Assembly: GCF_000016645.1 (NCBI RefSeq)
Contig: NC_009441.1
Span: 310,001-374,000, forward strand
DNA from: Flavobacterium johnsoniae UW101
GTDB taxonomy: Bacteria; Bacteroidota; Bacteroidia; Flavobacteriales; Flavobacteriaceae
DNA length: 64,000 nucleotides
Reading direction: 5' to 3'
Part shown: positions 36,382-46,253 of the stretch, piece by piece
Layout: each line of letters starts with the position of its first letter
How positions within the stretch are numbered: position 1 is the first letter of the stretch
Translations under genes and position numbers: made by a program
The notes under the pieces: model-generated
Databases searched by the model: none
The model's input: only the letters and a program-made list of their open reading frames with translations
Told to the model about the DNA's origin: nothing

Positions 36382-37509
36382 TTAATTAGTCTTACATGCT
36401 ATGTTGTATACAGTTATACATTCTACTGCTGCTTTTTCCCAACTAAACTTTTTTGCCTGCTCAATTCCTTTTTTTGAAAAGTATTCTCTAACAGATTTAT
36501 TTTTAATCAGGGTATTTATTTTTTCAACTAAATCATCTGAGTTATTCAATTCAAAATATACTCCTGCATCACCTGCAACTTCAGGAAATGAGCTATGATT
36601 TCCTAAAACTACAGGACAACCACAAATCATTGATTCCAAAACTGGAATCCCAAATCCTTCATATTGTGAAGGAAAAACAAAACATTCTGCATGTTTATAG
36701 AAATAGCCCAGCTCATCATCTACAAAAGATTTAAAAAGAATTTTATTTTTCAATCCTAATCTAGAAATATATTCATTTTCTGCATTAGTAAAATTTCCTC
36801 CTCCAGCGCATACTAAAAAAAGGTTCTCCTCATTTTTCAATAAATTAGAAATAGAATTAATAAAAAAAAGAAAGTTTTTGTAAATTGATCTATTTCCAAC
36901 AAATAAAATATACTTATCTGGCAGTATATTTTCAATATTATTTTTTATTTTAATAGATGCTCCATGATAAATTACGTCAATTTTAGATTCATTTATGTGA
37001 GGGTACAATTTTAAAATATCTTTCTTAGTATTTTCTGATACTGCTATTATTCTAGTTGCCTTCTCCATCAACAAAAGTTTGTTTTTGAGTAGAACTTCTG
37101 AATTAGTAAAGTACTCAGGGAAAAGTTCATGAATCATATCATAAACTGTTAGTACAAAAGGTTTAGACCCTATATATTTTAGAAAATTAACATCATAGTA
37201 TGTTGGTATAAATAAATCGTATTTTGCGCTAATTAACCTCTTTTCAAAGTTTAAATTTGCAATATACTGTATTTTAAGCCTTTGATATAATTTAATCTTT
37301 TTAAAATATTTGATTATGATTCCATATATATTTTGCTTAAACGAATTTAATACACTATTATTAAAATAAATATTAGTTGAATTGTTTAGAGGTGTAATTA
37401 TTGTGACATTTTTATCTTTTGCTAATAAAGTAAATACTTCTGTATAATATCTTGAAATCCCCCCATATCTCTGTAGATTATAAATTTGTGGATCTAAAAT
37501 AATTCTCAT
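36382..37509 (-). CDS. GT4-family glycosyltransferase (mannosyltransferase-like)
   Basis: A 375-residue GT-B enzyme. The N-terminal ILDPQIYNLQRYGGISRYY resembles the WbdB/WbaZ group of mannosyl- and rhamnosyltransferases. YILFVGNRSIYKNFLFFI marks the donor domain (near residue 200), and SQYEGFGIPVLESMICGCPV followed by SSFPEVAGDAGVYF is the donor-binding EX7E region. Its position between the permease and ATPase genes of the ABC exporter suggests it works on the glycan exported by that system. Gaps on both sides (53 and 87 bp) are larger than usual for this run. Confidence 0.87.
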   Translation of the reverse strand: MRIILDPQIYNLQRYGGISRYYTEVFTLLAKDKNVTIITPLNNSTNIYFNNSVLNSFKQNIYGIIIKYFKKIKLYQRLKIQYIANLNFEKRLISAKYDLFIPTYYDVNFLKYIGSKPFVLTVYDMIHELFPEYFTNSEVLLKNKLLLMEKATRIIAVSENTKKDILKLYPHINESKIDVIYHGASIKIKNNIENILPDKYILFVGNRSIYKNFLFFINSISNLLKNEENLFLVCAGGGNFTNAENEYISRLGLKNKILFKSFVDDELGYFYKHAECFVFPSQYEGFGIPVLESMICGCPVVLGNHSSFPEVAGDAGVYFELNNSDDLVEKINTLIKNKSVREYFSKKGIEQAKKFSWEKAAVECITVYNIACKTN

Positions 37510-37562
37510 TATATCTTGATTAGTTAAGTGCCGTCAATTAAATCTAAATACTATGATTTATT

Positions 37563-38429
37563 TTAAACTGTATCAATGAAACTTTTTTCTGTTCTATTAA
37601 AAATTAAAAGACCTATAAAAAAAACAATTACTGTAAAAAAAACGGTATAGACCAATCCTAAGGTAGATATATTACCAATATTTAAAAGCATATATCTAGT
37701 TGTCTCGATTGTATAAGCTAAAGGATTATATTCAACCAGCCATCCAAATTTTGGCAGTTTATCTTTAACAAGTTCCATTGGATACATTACTGCAGAAAGA
37801 TACATTAGCAGTTGTATGCCAAAACTAATAAGATAGCTAAAATCACGATATTTAGTTACCATTGAAGAAATAAGCATCCCAAGTCCTAAACCTAAAACTC
37901 CCATAATGCAAATTAATAAAGGAAAAAAAAACACAGAAATATTTAAACTTAAATCAAAACCATTAAAATAATAGAATAAATAAAAGAAAATAAAGATTAT
38001 GAATTGAATTCCAAATTTGATCAAATTAGAGATTACTACTGAAAGCGGAGTAATAATCCTAGGAAAATACACCTTCCCAAATATAGAAGCATTAGCTTTA
38101 AAAGTATCTGAAGTCCCTGTCAAGCAGGCCGTAAAATAATTCCAAATAGTAATGCCAGCTAAATTAAAAAGAAATGGAGGAACTGAACCAGTAGATATAC
38201 CTGCAACATTATTAAATATAATAGTAAATGTCACTGAAGTAAAAAGAGGCTGAATTAAATACCATAATGGTCCTAAAATAGTTTGTTTATATACAGTTAT
38301 AATATCACGCTTTACAAATAAAAATAATAGATCACGATATTGCCATGTTTCTTTTAAATTTACAGAAAGGAATTTGTTTTTTGGCGCTATTTCGAAAAGC
38401 CAATCATTTGATTCTTTTGTATTATTCAT
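37563..38429 (-). CDS. wzm: ABC-type polysaccharide/O-antigen exporter, permease (Wzm)
   Basis: A 288-residue ABC-2 permease with six predicted membrane helices. KETWQYRDLLFLFVKRDIIT before the first helix is the amphipathic interface helix, and ILGPLWYLIQPLF followed by FNNVAG is the family core. It moves undecaprenyl-diphosphate-linked glycan to the periplasm with Wzt. It is the first gene after an intrinsic terminator and a 146-bp gap, so it probably opens the long transcription unit running to 637. Its leader ends in TAATTAATTAAAATG, shared with the GDPD-like gene at 61946. Confidence 0.94.
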   Translation of the reverse strand: MNNTKESNDWLFEIAPKNKFLSVNLKETWQYRDLLFLFVKRDIITVYKQTILGPLWYLIQPLFTSVTFTIIFNNVAGISTGSVPPFLFNLAGITIWNYFTACLTGTSDTFKANASIFGKVYFPRIITPLSVVISNLIKFGIQFIIFIFFYLFYYFNGFDLSLNISVFFFPLLICIMGVLGLGLGMLISSMVTKYRDFSYLISFGIQLLMYLSAVMYPMELVKDKLPKFGWLVEYNPLAYTIETTRYMLLNIGNISTLGLVYTVFFTVIVFFIGLLIFNRTEKSFIDTV

Positions 38430-38515
38430 TTTAATTAATTATATCTGAATTCAAAAATTCAAACTCAACTTTTTAAATTAACAGGATTTTTACTCTTTTT
38501 AATATATCATAAAAT
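38430..38515. other. AT-rich leader upstream of wzm, no gene
   Basis: This 86-bp stretch between the terminator and wzm holds no open frame. I see no exact TAnnTTTG element on the minus strand. TGAGTTTG and AATTTTTG each differ at one fixed position and could serve as a weak -7 element. A promoter for the long downstream run is expected here but cannot be fixed by eye. Confidence 0.4.
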
Positions 38516-38541
38516 AGAAAAAAGGTGTCAACAACACCTTC
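38515..38541 (-). terminator. Intrinsic (Rho-independent) terminator after the dehydratase gene
   Basis: On the minus strand AAGGTGT and ACACCTT form a perfect 7-bp stem (38522-38528 and 38534-38540) with a 5-nt loop, followed at once by a run of T residues (TTTTTCT). It lies 35 bp after the stop of the 4,6-dehydratase gene and before wzm. This is the clearest terminator in the window. Confidence 0.8.
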
Positions 38542-38575
38542 TTAATTCTATTAACAAAAATAATCATTCTTAAAT

Positions 38576-40543
38576 TTATTTATCTAAAACTTCAAAAGCA
38601 GAGTTCATACTTTTAAATTCAGGAACAATTTTTTTCATTTTTGCAACAATATCTTCATTTTCATAAAAATCTGCAATACCTATTAATTCATCAATATCGT
38701 TATGCAAATCTTCATACTCATCTTGGATTTCCTGAGCAATCATAATTTTATTATGATAAGTTGGCAGTGTTTTAGAAGTATCATTTAATAATTCTTCATA
38801 TAATTTTTCACCTGGACGTAATCCAACTATTTTAATTTTAATCTCTTTATCCGGAATAAAACCTGCAAGTTTGATCATTTTTTTTGCCAGATCTATTATT
38901 TTTACAGGTTTACCCATATCAAAAATATAGATTTCTCCACCATTACCCATTGCCCCTGCTTCGAGTACTAATTGACACGCTTCTGGAATAGTCATAAAAT
39001 ATCTGATAATATCTTGGTGGGTAATAGTAACAGGACCTCCTTCAGCAATTTGTTTCGTAAACAAAGGAACAACAGATCCATTAGAACCTAACACATTTCC
39101 AAAGCGGGTAGTAATGAATTTAGTTACTCCTGGAATATTTTCTTTTTGATTTTTTAATGATAATGACTGTACATACTTTTCTGCTATACGCTTACTAGCT
39201 CCCATAACATTGCTAGGATTTACAGCTTTATCAGTAGATACCATTACAAATTTTTTGACATGATATTTACAAGATAAATCGGCTAGATTTTTTGTCCCTC
39301 GTATGTTAGTTAAAATAGCTTGTGATGGATTTTCTTCCATCAAAGGAACATGCTTATATGCCGCAGCGTGATAAACAACATGCGGATTGTAATTTTTAAA
39401 TACTTTTTCTAATGCTTTTTTACTTTTTATGTCTGCAATTACGGCAACAATCTTAGCAGTAGGATTCATACTAAGAGTTTCTAAACACAAATTATGTAAT
39501 GGAGTTTCAGCATGATCTAAAATAATAACTATTTTTGGATTAAACCCAAGAACCTGTCTAACTATCTCACTTCCTATCGAACCAGCTGCTCCAGTAATAA
39601 GAACTGTTTTATCCTTCAATTGTTTAGAAATTGATTTACTATCTAACACAATAGGTTTTCTTTCTAGTAAATCCTCAATTTGTATATTTTTTACTTTTTG
39701 AGAGATTTCTTTTTGATTTTCCCAATCTGAAATTAAAGGAACGGTATAAACTCTATAATTGAATTCAAGACATTGATCAACTATAATTAATTGTTCGTCT
39801 TTTGTTAAACTTTTATCAGCAATAATGACCCCTTCAGCAGCAACTGAACGCATTAAAGCAGGCAATTTTTTACGCAAAATCAAAATGGGTAAATCCAGCA
39901 TACGCTTAGATGCATTTTGATTATTCTTATCTACAAAACCAACAATCTTAAATCGAGATGGAGTTTCAAATTTTAGTGCATTTGCTACAGAAATGGCGTT
40001 AGCATCTGTTCCATAAATTACCGTTCTTATGAGCTTTGAATTTGTTTTTTCTGAGAAATACATTTCAAAAGTCTGTTTTACAATTACTCTGTACAAAAAC
40101 AGGCCACAAAATGACAACACAAGATTAATAAATAATGCTGTATTTAAAAATGCCTTGTGTCCTGTATATAATTCAAATACTAAATTAAAGAATAAGAAAA
40201 ACACCAAAACAGACATCTGCGAAAACAAAAGTTTAATGGCATCAATGTAAGACGAATGTCTAATAATTCCTGAATAAGTCCTAAATAACCAGAAGAAAAA
40301 GATATTTATAAAAAGTAATCCACCAACAAAGGCAAACTGATGAGAAGTAATTATATAGCCTAATGCTGTTCCTTCGAATAGCATATAAGTAAAAGTAAAT
40401 GAAAAAATCAGAACCATCACATCTATTACTACAATGATCCATCTAGGCAAATAACTAAGATTATTAATATTTGCCCTTAAATTCCTTGGTGATAAAGAAT
40501 TATATAATATCGACGCTATTTTGGTTTGATTATCTGTATCCAA
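38576..40543 (-). CDS. Membrane-bound UDP-HexNAc 4,6-dehydratase (PglF/WbpM/CapD type)
   Basis: A 655-residue protein with four N-terminal membrane helices (within residues ~35-155), a CoA-binding-like middle domain (TVIYGTDANAIS near residue 174) and a C-terminal extended SDR domain: GAAGSIG (318-324) for NAD(P) and STDKAVNPSNVMGASK (436-451) as the catalytic region. It makes a UDP-4-keto-6-deoxy-HexNAc, precursor of QuiNAc, FucNAc or bacillosamine-type sugars. The start must be TTG at 40543: a TAA lies about 30 bp upstream in frame and the next Met is residue 43. It appears to form its own transcription unit. Confidence 0.93.
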   Translation of the reverse strand: MDTDNQTKIASILYNSLSPRNLRANINNLSYLPRWIIVVIDVMVLIFSFTFTYMLFEGTALGYIITSHQFAFVGGLLFINIFFFWLFRTYSGIIRHSSYIDAIKLLFSQMSVLVFFLFFNLVFELYTGHKAFLNTALFINLVLSFCGLFLYRVIVKQTFEMYFSEKTNSKLIRTVIYGTDANAISVANALKFETPSRFKIVGFVDKNNQNASKRMLDLPILILRKKLPALMRSVAAEGVIIADKSLTKDEQLIIVDQCLEFNYRVYTVPLISDWENQKEISQKVKNIQIEDLLERKPIVLDSKSISKQLKDKTVLITGAAGSIGSEIVRQVLGFNPKIVIILDHAETPLHNLCLETLSMNPTAKIVAVIADIKSKKALEKVFKNYNPHVVYHAAAYKHVPLMEENPSQAILTNIRGTKNLADLSCKYHVKKFVMVSTDKAVNPSNVMGASKRIAEKYVQSLSLKNQKENIPGVTKFITTRFGNVLGSNGSVVPLFTKQIAEGGPVTITHQDIIRYFMTIPEACQLVLEAGAMGNGGEIYIFDMGKPVKIIDLAKKMIKLAGFIPDKEIKIKIVGLRPGEKLYEELLNDTSKTLPTYHNKIMIAQEIQDEYEDLHNDIDELIGIADFYENEDIVAKMKKIVPEFKSMNSAFEVLDK

Positions 40544-40576
40544 TTTTGGTTTGATTTGATAATTTACTATGTCTTA

Positions 40577-40584
40577 CAAAAGTA
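40577..40584 (-). promoter_or_regulatory. Candidate -7 promoter element TACTTTTG for the dehydratase gene
   Basis: The minus strand reads TACTTTTG, an exact TAnnTTTG match, 33 bp upstream of the TTG start of the PglF-like gene in a 146-bp gap. No TTG is found at the usual 17-23 bp upstream, so only half of the promoter consensus is met. Confidence 0.35.
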
Positions 40585-40608
40585 ATAATTAAAGGTGTTA
40601 AAAATTAC

Positions 40609-40662
40609 TTACCACTAAAATTATATTTTTGAACAGATAAATAAAACTCTATTTAGTAGTAA
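40609..40662 (-). terminator. Inverted repeat after fcl, possible weak terminator or RNA structure
   Basis: TTACCACTAAA (40609-40619) and TTTAGTAGTAA (40652-40662) can pair over 11 bp with one G-U pair in RNA, enclosing 32 nt. On the minus strand a short T run (ATTTTTAA) follows a few bases later. The loop is long, so termination is uncertain; it could equally be an attenuator or an operator for the downstream dehydratase. Confidence 0.3.
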
Positions 40663-40689
40663 GAAACACTTATTCTGTAAAACTTTATT

Positions 40690-41625
40690 TTATTTGTCCC
40701 AATTAGAATCTTTTATTTCTTTGTAAACTTTCTGAATGCCTTCTTCTAAACTTGTTTTTGCTTTCCATCCAAGGCTGCTTAATTTTGAAACATCCATTAA
40801 TTTACGAGGAGTTCCATCAGGTTTAGAAATATCATTTAGAATTTCTCCTTCAAATCCAACTATTTTTTTTATCAAAACAGCCAAGTCTAAAATTGAAATA
40901 TCTTCCCCTACGCCTACATTTACTAATCCTTGGTCATCATAATTTTCCATTAAATATAGACAAGCATCGGCAAGGTCGTCTACATGTAAAAATTCTCTTT
41001 TAGGACTTCCACTACCCCATATAGTGACAGAAGTGTCATTATTGCGTTTTGCTGTAATAAACTTTCTCAACATTGCTGGAAGAACATGCGAATTTGTTAG
41101 ATCATAATTATCATTAGGACCATACAAATTTGTTGGCATAACCGAAATGAAATTACATCCAAATTGACTTCTATATGCATCACACATTTTAATTCCAGCA
41201 ATTTTAGCAATTGCATATGGTTCATTAGTTGGTTCTAACTCTCCTGTAAGCATATATTCTTCTTTTAATGGCTGTGGCGCCATTTTTGGATAAATACATG
41301 AAGAACCTAGAAACATTAATTTTTTAGTATTATTTAAATAGGCATGATGAATTACATTACTCTGGATCATTAAATTTGCATAAATAAAATCTCCTTTATA
41401 AATATTATTTGCAAGAATTCCACCGACTTTTGCAGCCGCTAAAAAAACATAATCCGGTTTTTCTTTCAGAAAGAAATCAGCAACATCTTGTTGTTGTGTC
41501 AAATCTAATTCTGAAGAAGTTTTTAAAACAAAATTTGTATATCCTTTTATTTTTAACTGGCGCAGAATAGCAGACCCTACCATACCACGATGTCCTGCTA
41601 TATATATTTTATCACTTTTATTCAT
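40690..41625 (-). CDS. fcl: GDP-L-fucose synthase (GDP-4-keto-6-deoxymannose 3,5-epimerase/4-reductase)
   Basis: A 311-residue SDR enzyme. The NADP-binding motif is [14 protein letters not shown] (residues 8-21) and the catalytic Tyr-Lys pair lies in [18 protein letters not shown] near residue 136; [21 protein letters not shown] and [16 protein letters not shown] are GDP-fucose-synthase signatures. With Gmd directly upstream (18-bp gap) it makes GDP-L-fucose from GDP-mannose. The GT11 fucosyltransferase at 24793 is a likely user. Mannose activation genes (manB/manC) are not in the window. Confidence 0.96.
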   Translation of the reverse strand: MNKSDKIYIAGHRGMVGSAILRQLKIKGYTNFVLKTSSELDLTQQQDVADFFLKEKPDYVFLAAAKVGGILANNIYKGDFIYANLMIQSNVIHHAYLNNTKKLMFLGSSCIYPKMAPQPLKEEYMLTGELEPTNEPYAIAKIAGIKMCDAYRSQFGCNFISVMPTNLYGPNDNYDLTNSHVLPAMLRKFITAKRNNDTSVTIWGSGSPKREFLHVDDLADACLYLMENYDDQGLVNVGVGEDISILDLAVLIKKIVGFEGEILNDISKPDGTPRKLMDVSKLSSLGWKAKTSLEEGIQKVYKEIKDSNWDK

Positions 41626-41643
41626 TAATTAATTTTATAATAA

Positions 41644-42756
41644 TTATTCGAATTGATTTTTAATAAAATAACCTGCATCCTTCAGAACTTTTTCTTTTTG
41701 AAAATGTTCAACATCTGCAGCCATCATTTCTTTTACTAATGAGGGCAAATCGTATTTAGGTTCCCACCCTAGTTTTGTCTTCGCTTTAGTTGGATCACCA
41801 ATTAATAAATCGACTTCCGTTGGACGGAAATAGGCTGTATCTACGACAACAACTTCTTTTCCTGCTTCAATTTGGTATGCAGGATTCGAACATGAACGTA
41901 TATATCCTTTTTCATCTATGCCCTCACCTTTGAATTCAATCTCTATACCAACTTCATTAAATGACATTTTAACAAAATCTCTAACGGTTGTTGTAACTCC
42001 TGTCGCAATAACATAATCTTCAGGTTGATCTTGCTGCAAGATCAGCCACATTGCTTCTACATAATCTTTAGCATGTCCCCAATCACGTCTAGCATCTAAA
42101 TTTCCTAAATATAAACAATCTTGAAGACCTAGAGCCATTTTAGAAACTGCTCTAGTGATCTTACGGGTTACAAACGTTTCTCCACGTAGTGGACTTTCAT
42201 GATTAAATAGAATTCCGTTACAAGCAAAAATGCCATAAGCCTCACGGTAATTCACTGTTATCCAATATGCATAAAGCTTAGCTACCGCATAAGGTGATCT
42301 TGGATAAAATGGGGTATTTTCAGATTGAGGAACAGCCTGAACCAAACCATATAATTCTGAGGTTGAAGCCTGATAAATCTTCGTTTTTTTAGTAAGATTT
42401 AATATTCTTAGAGCCTCTAATAATCTTAATGTTCCTATACCATCTGCATTTGCTGTATATTCAGGTGTATCAAAGCTCACTTTTACGTGACTCATTGCTC
42501 CTAAATTGTAAATTTCATCAGGTTGAACTTCCTGAATAATCCGAATAAGATTCGTAGAATCACTTAAATCACCATAATGTAATTTAAAACGAATATTTTT
42601 TTCATGTGGATCTTGATACAAATGATCTATTCTATCTGTATTAAACAACGAACTTCGACGTTTAATTCCATGAACTTCATATCCTTTTTTTAATAGCAAA
42701 TCTGCTAAATAAGCACCGTCTTGTCCTGTAATCCCTGTAATAAGTGCTATTTTCAT
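41644..42756 (-). CDS. gmd: GDP-mannose 4,6-dehydratase
   Basis: A 370-residue extended SDR enzyme: [19 protein letters not shown] (NADP-binding glycine motif), [37 protein letters not shown] with catalytic Tyr and Lys, [17 protein letters not shown], and [17 protein letters not shown]. These are specific for Gmd. It oxidises GDP-mannose to GDP-4-keto-6-deoxymannose for Fcl. The length matches the family. It follows rfbA by 34 bp, the position where rfbB might have been expected. Confidence 0.97.
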   Translation of the reverse strand: MKIALITGITGQDGAYLADLLLKKGYEVHGIKRRSSLFNTDRIDHLYQDPHEKNIRFKLHYGDLSDSTNLIRIIQEVQPDEIYNLGAMSHVKVSFDTPEYTANADGIGTLRLLEALRILNLTKKTKIYQASTSELYGLVQAVPQSENTPFYPRSPYAVAKLYAYWITVNYREAYGIFACNGILFNHESPLRGETFVTRKITRAVSKMALGLQDCLYLGNLDARRDWGHAKDYVEAMWLILQQDQPEDYVIATGVTTTVRDFVKMSFNEVGIEIEFKGEGIDEKGYIRSCSNPAYQIEAGKEVVVVDTAYFRPTEVDLLIGDPTKAKTKLGWEPKYDLPSLVKEMMAADVEHFQKEKVLKDAGYFIKNQFE

Positions 42757-42790
42757 TTTATTTTTTTATTTAAAATTTCAAATTAAATTT

Positions 42791-43666
42791 TTATTTGCTT
42801 CTTCTTTTGTTTAGAAAACCTAATAAATAAGTTCCATATCCTGATTTAAGTAATGGCTGAGCTAATTTTTCAAGTTGATTATCATCAATAAATCCTTGTC
42901 TCCAGGCAATTTCTTCAATACAACCTACTTTAAGTCCTTGTCTTTCTTCTAAAACCTGTACAAATTGTCCTGCTTGCATTAAACTATTAAAAGTTCCTGT
43001 ATCAAGCCATGCAGTACCTCTGCTTAATATACCTACTTTTAATTTTCCTTTTTCAAGATAAGCCTTATTAACATCTGTAATCTCATATTCACCACGCGGA
43101 CTAGGTTTAATACTTTTTGCAATTTCTACTACAGAGTTATCATAAAAATATAAACCTGGAACTGCATAATTAGATTTTGGTTCTATAGGTTTCTCTTCTA
43201 TAGAAATAGCATTTTTATTTTCATCAAATTCTACTACACCGTATCGTTCTGGGTCTGCAACATGATAAGCGAAAATAACTCCACCTTCTGGATCAGCATT
43301 ATCTTTTAAAAGTTGCTGCATATTTGTTCCAAAGAAAATATTATCTCCAAGTACTAAAGCAACCTTATCTTTACCTATAAACTTTTCTCCAATTACAAAA
43401 GCCTGCGCAAGTCCATTTGGTATAACTTGTTCCGCATAACTAAATTTACATCCTAAACTTGATCCATCGCCCAATAATTTTTTAAAATTTGGTAAATCAT
43501 GGGGAGTTGATATTATAAGAATTTCATTGATTCCCGACATCATTAATGTTGATAAAGGGTAATAAATCATGGGTTTATCATAAACAGGCATCATTTGCTT
43601 ACTCATTGCCAATGTCAAAGGATGTAAACGTGTACCCGAACCTCCAGCTAAAATAATCCCTTTCAT
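42791..43666 (-). CDS. rfbA: Glucose-1-phosphate thymidylyltransferase
   Basis: A 291-residue enzyme with the hallmark [63 protein letters not shown] and [12 protein letters not shown]. It makes dTDP-glucose from Glc-1-P and dTTP, the entry to dTDP-rhamnose and other dTDP-6-deoxysugars. It follows rfbD by 32 bp. The next enzyme of the route, RfbB, is not encoded in the window. Confidence 0.97.
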   Translation of the reverse strand: MKGIILAGGSGTRLHPLTLAMSKQMMPVYDKPMIYYPLSTLMMSGINEILIISTPHDLPNFKKLLGDGSSLGCKFSYAEQVIPNGLAQAFVIGEKFIGKDKVALVLGDNIFFGTNMQQLLKDNADPEGGVIFAYHVADPERYGVVEFDENKNAISIEEKPIEPKSNYAVPGLYFYDNSVVEIAKSIKPSPRGEYEITDVNKAYLEKGKLKVGILSRGTAWLDTGTFNSLMQAGQFVQVLEERQGLKVGCIEEIAWRQGFIDDNQLEKLAQPLLKSGYGTYLLGFLNKRRSK

Positions 43667-43698
43667 AAATATTCAATTCAGATCTATACGATCCTAAA

Positions 43699-44544
43699 TT
43701 ATATAAACATATTTTTTAAACTTTTCTTATAACAAGGTATTTCTAAATTATAAGTTTCTTTTATTTTTTTCTTATCTAATAATGAAAATCTTGGACGCTT
43801 TGCTGGAGTATGATATAATGAAGATGCAATACCTTCAACCTTACAACTATATCCTCCAAATTCTTTTATAGAGAGAGCAAATTCGTACCAACTAATTTCA
43901 CCTTCATTCGAATAATTATAAACCCCTGGAAACCAACCGCAAAACCTTACAATATTAATCAATACCTGTGCTAAATCTGCGGCATATGTTGGTGACCCAA
44001 TCTGATCATTTACAACATTAATTTCATCTCTTTCCAGCATTAGTCGCTGCATGGTTTTTACAAAATTTTTTCCAAATTTACTATAAACCCAAGAAGTTCT
44101 AATGATAATTGAATTTGGGTTTTCTTTTAAACAAGCTAATTCACCTTTTAATTTACTTTCTCCATATACATTTATCGGATTAGTCTCAGCTTCTTCATTT
44201 AGAGCAGAAGATGAAGACCCATCAAATACATAATCTGTTGAAACATGTATTAATTTTACATTATTTTCGTATGTATACTTTGCAATTAATTCTACTGCCA
44301 AATAATTTATTATAAATGCCAATTCTTTTTCTGTTTCTGCTTTATCTACATCTGTATAGGCTCCACAATTAAAAATAACATTAGGCTTAATTTCATTTAA
44401 CTGGATCTTAAGCAACTCTAAATTATCTAATGTGATTTTTATTCTATCTGCAAAAATCCATTCAAATTCTGGATAAGATGTTGATAAAACAAAGAGTTCA
44501 GATCCTATTTGTCCATTTGCTCCTGTTACAAGAATCTTTTTCAT
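43699..44544 (-). CDS. rfbD: dTDP-4-dehydrorhamnose reductase
   Basis: A 281-residue SDR enzyme: KKILVTGANGQIGSELFVL (NADPH site), NCGAYTDVDKAETE, HVSTDYVFDG, NVYGESKLKGE with the Tyr-Lys pair near residue 128, and IIIRTSWVYS. It makes dTDP-L-rhamnose in the last step. It starts on the last base of rfbC, so the two are translated together. Confidence 0.95.
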   Translation of the reverse strand: MKKILVTGANGQIGSELFVLSTSYPEFEWIFADRIKITLDNLELLKIQLNEIKPNVIFNCGAYTDVDKAETEKELAFIINYLAVELIAKYTYENNVKLIHVSTDYVFDGSSSSALNEEAETNPINVYGESKLKGELACLKENPNSIIIRTSWVYSKFGKNFVKTMQRLMLERDEINVVNDQIGSPTYAADLAQVLINIVRFCGWFPGVYNYSNEGEISWYEFALSIKEFGGYSCKVEGIASSLYHTPAKRPRFSLLDKKKIKETYNLEIPCYKKSLKNMFI

Positions 44545-45092
44545 TAGAATAAACTATTACAATTATCAAGAAAAGGTAGTTTTTGATCTTTTTCAGAAAC
44601 AATTGCATCTTTTAAATCCATTCCCCAATCAATATTTAAAGATGAGTCATCAAATCTAATTCCTCCTTCTGAAGCTTTATTATAAAACTGATCACATTTA
44701 TACATTACCGAAGCAGTCTCGCTGATAACTGAAAATCCATGAGCAAACCCTTGTGGCACTAATAACTGTTTTTTATTTTCAGATGACAACAAAACACTAA
44801 ATACTTTTCCATAAGTTGCTGAATCTTTTCTTAAATCTACAGCAACGTCAATAATTTCACCTTCTAGAACTCGTACTAACTTGGTTTGTGCAAACGGAGG
44901 ATTTTGATAATGCAAACCTCTTAAAGTTCCTCTTTTTGAGAATGATTGATTGTCTTGAACGAAATCAATATGAATATCTAGATCTTCAAATTTAGTTTTA
45001 CTGTAAGATTCAAAAAAATATCCTCTTTCATCTCCAAATATTGTTGGTTCTACAATTAATAAATCTTTTATAAACGTTTTTTCAATTTTCAT
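44544..45092 (-). CDS. rfbC: dTDP-4-dehydrorhamnose 3,5-epimerase
   Basis: A 182-residue cupin enzyme: GDERGYFFESYSKTKFED, QDNQSFSKRGTLRGLHYQ (active-site His in RGLHYQ), EIIDVAVDLRKDSATYGK, VPQGFAHGFSV and MYKCDQFYN. The family length and order are complete. It makes dTDP-4-keto-L-rhamnose. It lies 27 bp after a PglE-like aminotransferase gene and is coupled to rfbD. Confidence 0.96.
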   Translation of the reverse strand: MKIEKTFIKDLLIVEPTIFGDERGYFFESYSKTKFEDLDIHIDFVQDNQSFSKRGTLRGLHYQNPPFAQTKLVRVLEGEIIDVAVDLRKDSATYGKVFSVLLSSENKKQLLVPQGFAHGFSVISETASVMYKCDQFYNKASEGGIRFDDSSLNIDWGMDLKDAIVSEKDQKLPFLDNCNSLF

Positions 45093-45119
45093 TTTAAATA
45101 TAGTACTCTATTCTTTGTC

Positions 45120-46253
45120 TCAATTAAAAAATTCTTCAATTACTTTTCTAATTCTATCCTTATCTTCAATTGTTAAATTTGAACCTGATGGTAAACACAA
45201 TCCGTTATCAAATAGACCTTCCGCAATTTTACCTCCATAGTAGGGGTATTTACAAAAAATAGGCTGTAAATGCATTGGTTTCCAAAGAGGACGACTTTCA
45301 ATATTTGCGTTTTCCAATGCCGTTCTTAAACCTTCCTTATTTATATTATTACTTGGCTTTATAAGAATTGTGTTCAACCAAAAATTCGAAAAATGAGTTT
45401 CATCTAATACTTCTGAAAGTTCTACATTTTCTATTTCTTTAAAAATCTCTTTGTAAAAAAAATGATTTTTTCTCCGCGCTTCAACATTCTTATCCAAGAT
45501 TTTTATTTGTCCTAAACCAATACCTGCACAAATATTACTCATTCTATAATTATATCCAATTTCACTATGTTGATAATGAACAGCTATATCCTTTGATTGA
45601 TTTGAATAAAAAATGGCTTTATCTTTTATTTTTTTAGAATCTGTAATCAGTGCACCTCCACTTGAAGTTGTAATAATTTTATTGCCATTAAAAGAAAGAA
45701 TTCCAAAGCTTCCAAAGCTTCCACATTTTTTACCTTTATATGTACTCCCTAAAGCTTCTGCACTATCTTCAATAATTGGTATTTCATATCTATCTGCTAT
45801 AGCATGAACCTCATCAACCTTATATGGTATTCCATATAAATGAACAGCAATAATTGCTTTAGGCTTTTTTCCTTTTGCTATTCTGTCTTTTATCGCTATT
45901 TCAAGATTCTCAGGGCAAATATTCCATGTATCAGATTCACTGTCAACAAAAACAGGCACTGCACCTTGATACAAAATAGGATTAGCAGATGCCGAAAATG
46001 TCATGCTCTGACAAATTACTTCATCGCCAGCTTTGACATTTAATAAAATCAATGCCAAATGAATAGCTGATGTTCCAGAATTTAATGCAGTTACAAACGA
46101 TTTTTTATTAAAATAATTTTCAAGTTTAATTTCAAAATCATCAACATTTGGCCCTCCGGAAGTTATCCAATTTGTTTCTAATGCTTTCTGAACATATTTT
46201 TGTTCAAAACCACTTTGTGCTGAGAGTGATAAATAAATTCTTGAATTATCCAT
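45120..46253 (-). CDS. PglE-like UDP-4-keto-6-deoxy-HexNAc aminotransferase (DegT family)
   Basis: A 377-residue PLP enzyme. It has WITSGGPNVDDFE, LNSGTSAIHLALILL (PLP phosphate), CQSMTFSASANPILYQGAVP, PIIEDSAEALGSTYKG (Asp to PLP nitrogen) and ILSFNGNKIITTSSGGALIT, where the Lys carries PLP. The SFNGNKIIT form is typical of PglE/LegC-like enzymes acting on UDP-4-keto sugars, so the PglF-type dehydratase at 38576 is the probable supplier. Its 3' gene order (then rfbC) is unlike the VioA-like paralogue at 33182. It overlaps the cupin gene by 8 bp. Confidence 0.9.
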   Translation of the reverse strand: MDNSRIYLSLSAQSGFEQKYVQKALETNWITSGGPNVDDFEIKLENYFNKKSFVTALNSGTSAIHLALILLNVKAGDEVICQSMTFSASANPILYQGAVPVFVDSESDTWNICPENLEIAIKDRIAKGKKPKAIIAVHLYGIPYKVDEVHAIADRYEIPIIEDSAEALGSTYKGKKCGSFGSFGILSFNGNKIITTSSGGALITDSKKIKDKAIFYSNQSKDIAVHYQHSEIGYNYRMSNICAGIGLGQIKILDKNVEARRKNHFFYKEIFKEIENVELSEVLDETHFSNFWLNTILIKPSNNINKEGLRTALENANIESRPLWKPMHLQPIFCKYPYYGGKIAEGLFDNGLCLPSGSNLTIEDKDRIRKVIEEFFN

